Assembly (NCBI RefSeq): GCF_004331695.1 | Contig: NZ_SJSL01000001.1 | Coordinates: 496,001-560,000 of the forward strand | Origin: Pedobacter psychroterrae | Lineage (GTDB): Bacteria; Bacteroidota; Bacteroidia; Sphingobacteriales; Sphingobacteriaceae | Direction of reading: 5' to 3' | Length of the DNA stretch: 64,000 nt | Notes under the pieces: model-generated | Seen by the model: the letters and a program-made list of their open reading frames with translations, nothing else | What the model was told of the DNA's origin: nothing | Databases searched by the model: none | Made by a program: the position numbers and the translations under genes | Shown: one piece after another, positions 61,606 through 64,000 of the stretch | How the letters are laid out: the number at the start of each line of letters is the position of its first letter | How positions within the stretch are numbered: the first letter of the stretch is position 1

Positions 61606-64000
61606 TTAAAATCCAAAACGAAGCCCAAAACTTAATTGCCTTACTGTCGGGTAGCCCCCCGAATCACTATATCCCCCGATGACACTGTAAGGATCATTAC
61701 TTACTTCCGGATCTGCACCCGGATAATTGGTAATGGTAAACAGGTTGGTCGCCGAAACATATACTGATGCTGTCTGCATTTTTAGCTTATTCATCAATGT
61801 TGGTGAAAACTGATAATTTAAGGTGACAGATTTCAGTTTGAGAAATGAAGCATCATATACATTGTTACTGGCACCGTTTTGGGGACTGTTGCCCTGTCCC
61901 AGAATCAGCCTTGGCCTGTCAGTGTTCGGATTTTCAGGTGTCCATCTGTCCAGTATCCTCACCCCTTTATTAGTCCTTGCGCCGGCATCTGCATTTTGTA
62001 TATCTGCCAGGTAAAAAATATCGCCTCCATAAGAAAATGTCGCTAAAGTAATCAGACTAAGGTTTTTATAGATCAGCGTATTTGTATAGCCACCATAGTA
62101 TTTCGGCTCTGCCCTGCCGATAATGTCGCTTTTATTGAACTTGGTAGCTTCATCAAGCACATACCTGGAGTCGCCGATGCCTAAATATGGAAAAAATCCA
62201 AACTGTGCGTATAAATTCTTGCTGGCGTAGTCATCCACTTCTTCCTGAGTTCTAAGCAATCCGTCATACTGGTAGCCAAACATCAATCCAAGTGGTTCGC
62301 CCACCTTTAGCACATTGTTGCCATATCTATAGATCTTGGGATTTGAAGGGTCTGAAAAATCATTGGAAAGCGCAAGCACTTTAGACCTGTTGCCGGAGAT
62401 GTTCAGACTGCCCGACCAGTGTAAATTCTTTACACGCAGGAAATCACCCCTTAGTGACAGCTCAAGTCCGCGGTTCCTTATGTCAGCAATATTGGCTGTA
62501 ACACCGTTAAAACCAGAGCTTCTTGCTACTGTTGCCTGAAACAACACACCTTTTGTTGCTTTCTCGTAGTAGCCGATACCTCCGCTCAATCTTGATTTGA
62601 AAAAGGCGAAATCAATACCTGCATCTTTTTGTAATGTAGATTCCCATTTGATCTTATCATTGCCCAGCTGGCTAGGCGAAAGTCCGTTTAAACCGGCGTA
62701 AGACACCGGTGAATATAAAGTATAGAACAGGTTGTCGGCAATGTTCTGTGTACCTGTATAACCTGCACTTGCCCGCAGTTTAATTTCATCTATCCATTTC
62801 ACACCTTTTAAAAAGTTCTCCTCAGAGATACGCCATGCGACACCTCCCGAAGGGAAATAACCTACCCGGTTACTTTCCGGAAACTTAGATGACGCATCAG
62901 AACGGCCAGTGAAAGTAAAGAGGTACTTTTCGTACAGGGCATAATTTGCCCTCATGTAAAAACTTAGTAATGAATTTTGTCCTGAAATCCCTGTTGACGG
63001 CAGCGTTAATGCCGCAGAAGAAAGGTTATTCAGGTAATTATCGTCCGGAAAGCCTTGTCCGCTTGCCGAGAAAGAGTTGCTCTTGGTGATCTGCCAGGAA
63101 GTTCCTGTCAGTACATTTATCCTATTGTTATCGTTAAACTGCTTATCCCAGGTAAGTGTATTTTCATAAAATACATCAACATTTTGGGATTGGGCCTGGG
63201 TACCTACTCCATTTTTTGAACCACCGGGATAACCGCTTACCGCTATCTGGGCAGTACTTGGCACATAATTGGTCTGACGGTAATTGTTGAAGTTTACAGA
63301 CACGGTAGATCTGAACTTTAAGCTTTTCAGGACATCGTATTCTCCTGCCAGAGACCCTAACAAGTTAACATTGTTTGATTTATTTATTCCTTTAAGCAAG
63401 AGTAGCGGGTTTTGAAAGCCTTCAAAACCATAGGTTCCATTGGCCGCAGGCGAAATGATCTTTACACTTCCGTCAGGATTATAGGCATCTAAAGTGGGCG
63501 GGGCAAATAAGGCCTGCGAATACATTCCGTTGGTAATGTTGTTGGTACTAAAGCCATAGTCCAGGTTTGTGTTTATACGGAGCCGACTATTGATCTCGTT
63601 ATCAAGACTTACCTTACCGGCAATCCGGGAGTAATCCGTACCCGCTACGGTACCGTTATTTTTATTAAAAGCCAGTGATGTATAATAGCGCGAACCTGTA
63701 CCGCCACCTCTTACAGCGATATCGGCATTTTGTGTGATTCCGTTGCGCAGTACTAAATCCAGCCAGTCTGTATTGCCTGTTCCTAAAAAGTCAGGATTTG
63801 TCAGAATACTGGTAGCCGTGGCATCAGGCGCAAGCGCAGGTGTAGCTGTGGCTCTTGCATCATTCAGGTTTTTAGCAGCTTCTTTCATGATCATGGCGTA
63901 TTGATCCCTGTCTAAAAGCTTTTCTTTGATGGGGTTGCTTACACCTGTATAATAGTTGGCCTCAAACACAGGCTTTTGATTGTGTATGCCCTTTTTTGTG
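61606..64000 (-). CDS. SusC/RagA TonB-linked outer membrane protein, partial
   Basis: About 798 residues of the C-terminal part are visible; the frame is open to the window edge, and an apparent GTG start at 63969 is internal. Upstream residues (TKKGIHNQKPVFEANYY) match the plug-to-barrel junction typical of SusC. The barrel contains many outer membrane strands, ending in RQLSFGLRFGF with the terminal Phe. It imports substrates of the SusD partner 82 bp downstream, powered by TonB. The signal peptide, carboxypeptidase-like domain and plug lie outside the window. Confidence 0.93.
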   Translation of the reverse strand, partial: TKKGIHNQKPVFEANYYTGVSNPIKEKLLDRDQYAMIMKEAAKNLNDARATATPALAPDATATSILTNPDFLGTGNTDWLDLVLRNGITQNADIAVRGGGTGSRYYTSLAFNKNNGTVAGTDYSRIAGKVSLDNEINSRLRINTNLDYGFSTNNITNGMYSQALFAPPTLDAYNPDGSVKIISPAANGTYGFEGFQNPLLLLKGINKSNNVNLLGSLAGEYDVLKSLKFRSTVSVNFNNYRQTNYVPSTAQIAVSGYPGGSKNGVGTQAQSQNVDVFYENTLTWDKQFNDNNRINVLTGTSWQITKSNSFSASGQGFPDDNYLNNLSSAALTLPSTGISGQNSLLSFYMRANYALYEKYLFTFTGRSDASSKFPESNRVGYFPSGGVAWRISEENFLKGVKWIDEIKLRASAGYTGTQNIADNLFYTLYSPVSYAGLNGLSPSQLGNDKIKWESTLQKDAGIDFAFFKSRLSGGIGYYEKATKGVLFQATVARSSGFNGVTANIADIRNRGLELSLRGDFLRVKNLHWSGSLNISGNRSKVLALSNDFSDPSNPKIYRYGNNVLKVGEPLGLMFGYQYDGLLRTQEEVDDYASKNLYAQFGFFPYLGIGDSRYVLDEATKFNKSDIIGRAEPKYYGGYTNTLIYKNLSLITLATFSYGGDIFYLADIQNADAGARTNKGVRILDRWTPENPNTDRPRLILGQGNSPQNGASNNVYDASFLKLKSVTLNYQFSPTLMNKLKMQTASVYVSATNLFTITNYPGADPEVSNDPYSVIGGYSDSGGYPTVRQLSFGLRFGF

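Noticed and set aside
63967..63969. GTG as the start of the SusC-like gene
   Set aside because: The reading frame continues upstream to the window edge with typical SusC sequence, so the gene is cut by the edge.

Overview
The window comes from a Bacteroidota chromosome, most likely a Sphingobacteriaceae member such as Pedobacter or a close relative (inferred). The signs are a PorV/GldJ type IX secretion pair, a SusC/SusD pair, an unfused 14-gene complex I operon with a short NuoG, promoters of the Bacteroidota -33 TTG / -7 TAnnTTTG type, few Shine-Dalgarno sites, and a long-loop SAM-II riboswitch ahead of metK. No tRNA, rRNA, CRISPR array, prophage or transposase gene was seen. The first and last genes are cut by the window edges.

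Layout. 1-8.5 kb: envelope glycosyltransferases on the plus strand, interrupted by a minus-strand unit of tricorn-like protease, methyltransferase and rhomboid protease. 8.6-13.3 kb: a small lipoprotein, a PAP2 phosphatase plus GT39/ArnT-like transferase pair, and typA. 13.6-19.8 kb: two alpha/beta hydrolases and a tightly coupled operon of ATP-grasp, GCS2-type carboxylate-amine ligase, class I glutamine amidotransferase and a second ATP-grasp-like protein. This looks like a pathway for an unknown amide- or peptide-type product and is the most interesting gene system here. 19.9-22.3 kb: a Cys-rich FeoB-associated-type peptide, a Crp/Fnr regulator, YceI and pirin. 22.3-26.1 kb: a large non-coding fold-back element, ispF, and divergent porV and gldJ. 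26.1-30.5 kb: a minus-strand run of biotin-carrier protein, DUF4159, rsmE, CNNM/CorC-type transporter, inorganic pyrophosphatase and DedA. 30.6-43.4 kb: nuoA to nuoN. 43.5-49.3 kb: ExbB, two ExbD, TonB, a small membrane protein, a PstS-like lipoprotein and a TPR protein. 49.6-54.1 kb: pckA, a YciH/SUI1 factor, a lipid kinase and riboswitch-controlled metK. 54.2-64 kb: a giant ThuA/dehydrogenase/cytochrome lipoprotein, a small conserved protein, a double-thioredoxin TlpA protein, SusD and a partial SusC.

Non-coding structure is unusually rich. Two divergent intergenic regions (13407-13498 and 57760-57871) hold elements with the same architecture but unrelated sequence: short motifs repeated every 11 bp, running into a dyad axis and continuing inverted on the other side with the phase kept. 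A 332-bp fold-back with internal hairpins lies between pirin and ispF. An 84-bp palindromic doublet lies in the probable leader of the YceI gene. In the nuo operon, the nuoA promoter overlaps the terminator of the upstream operon, and a terminator-like hairpin separates nuoA from nuoB.
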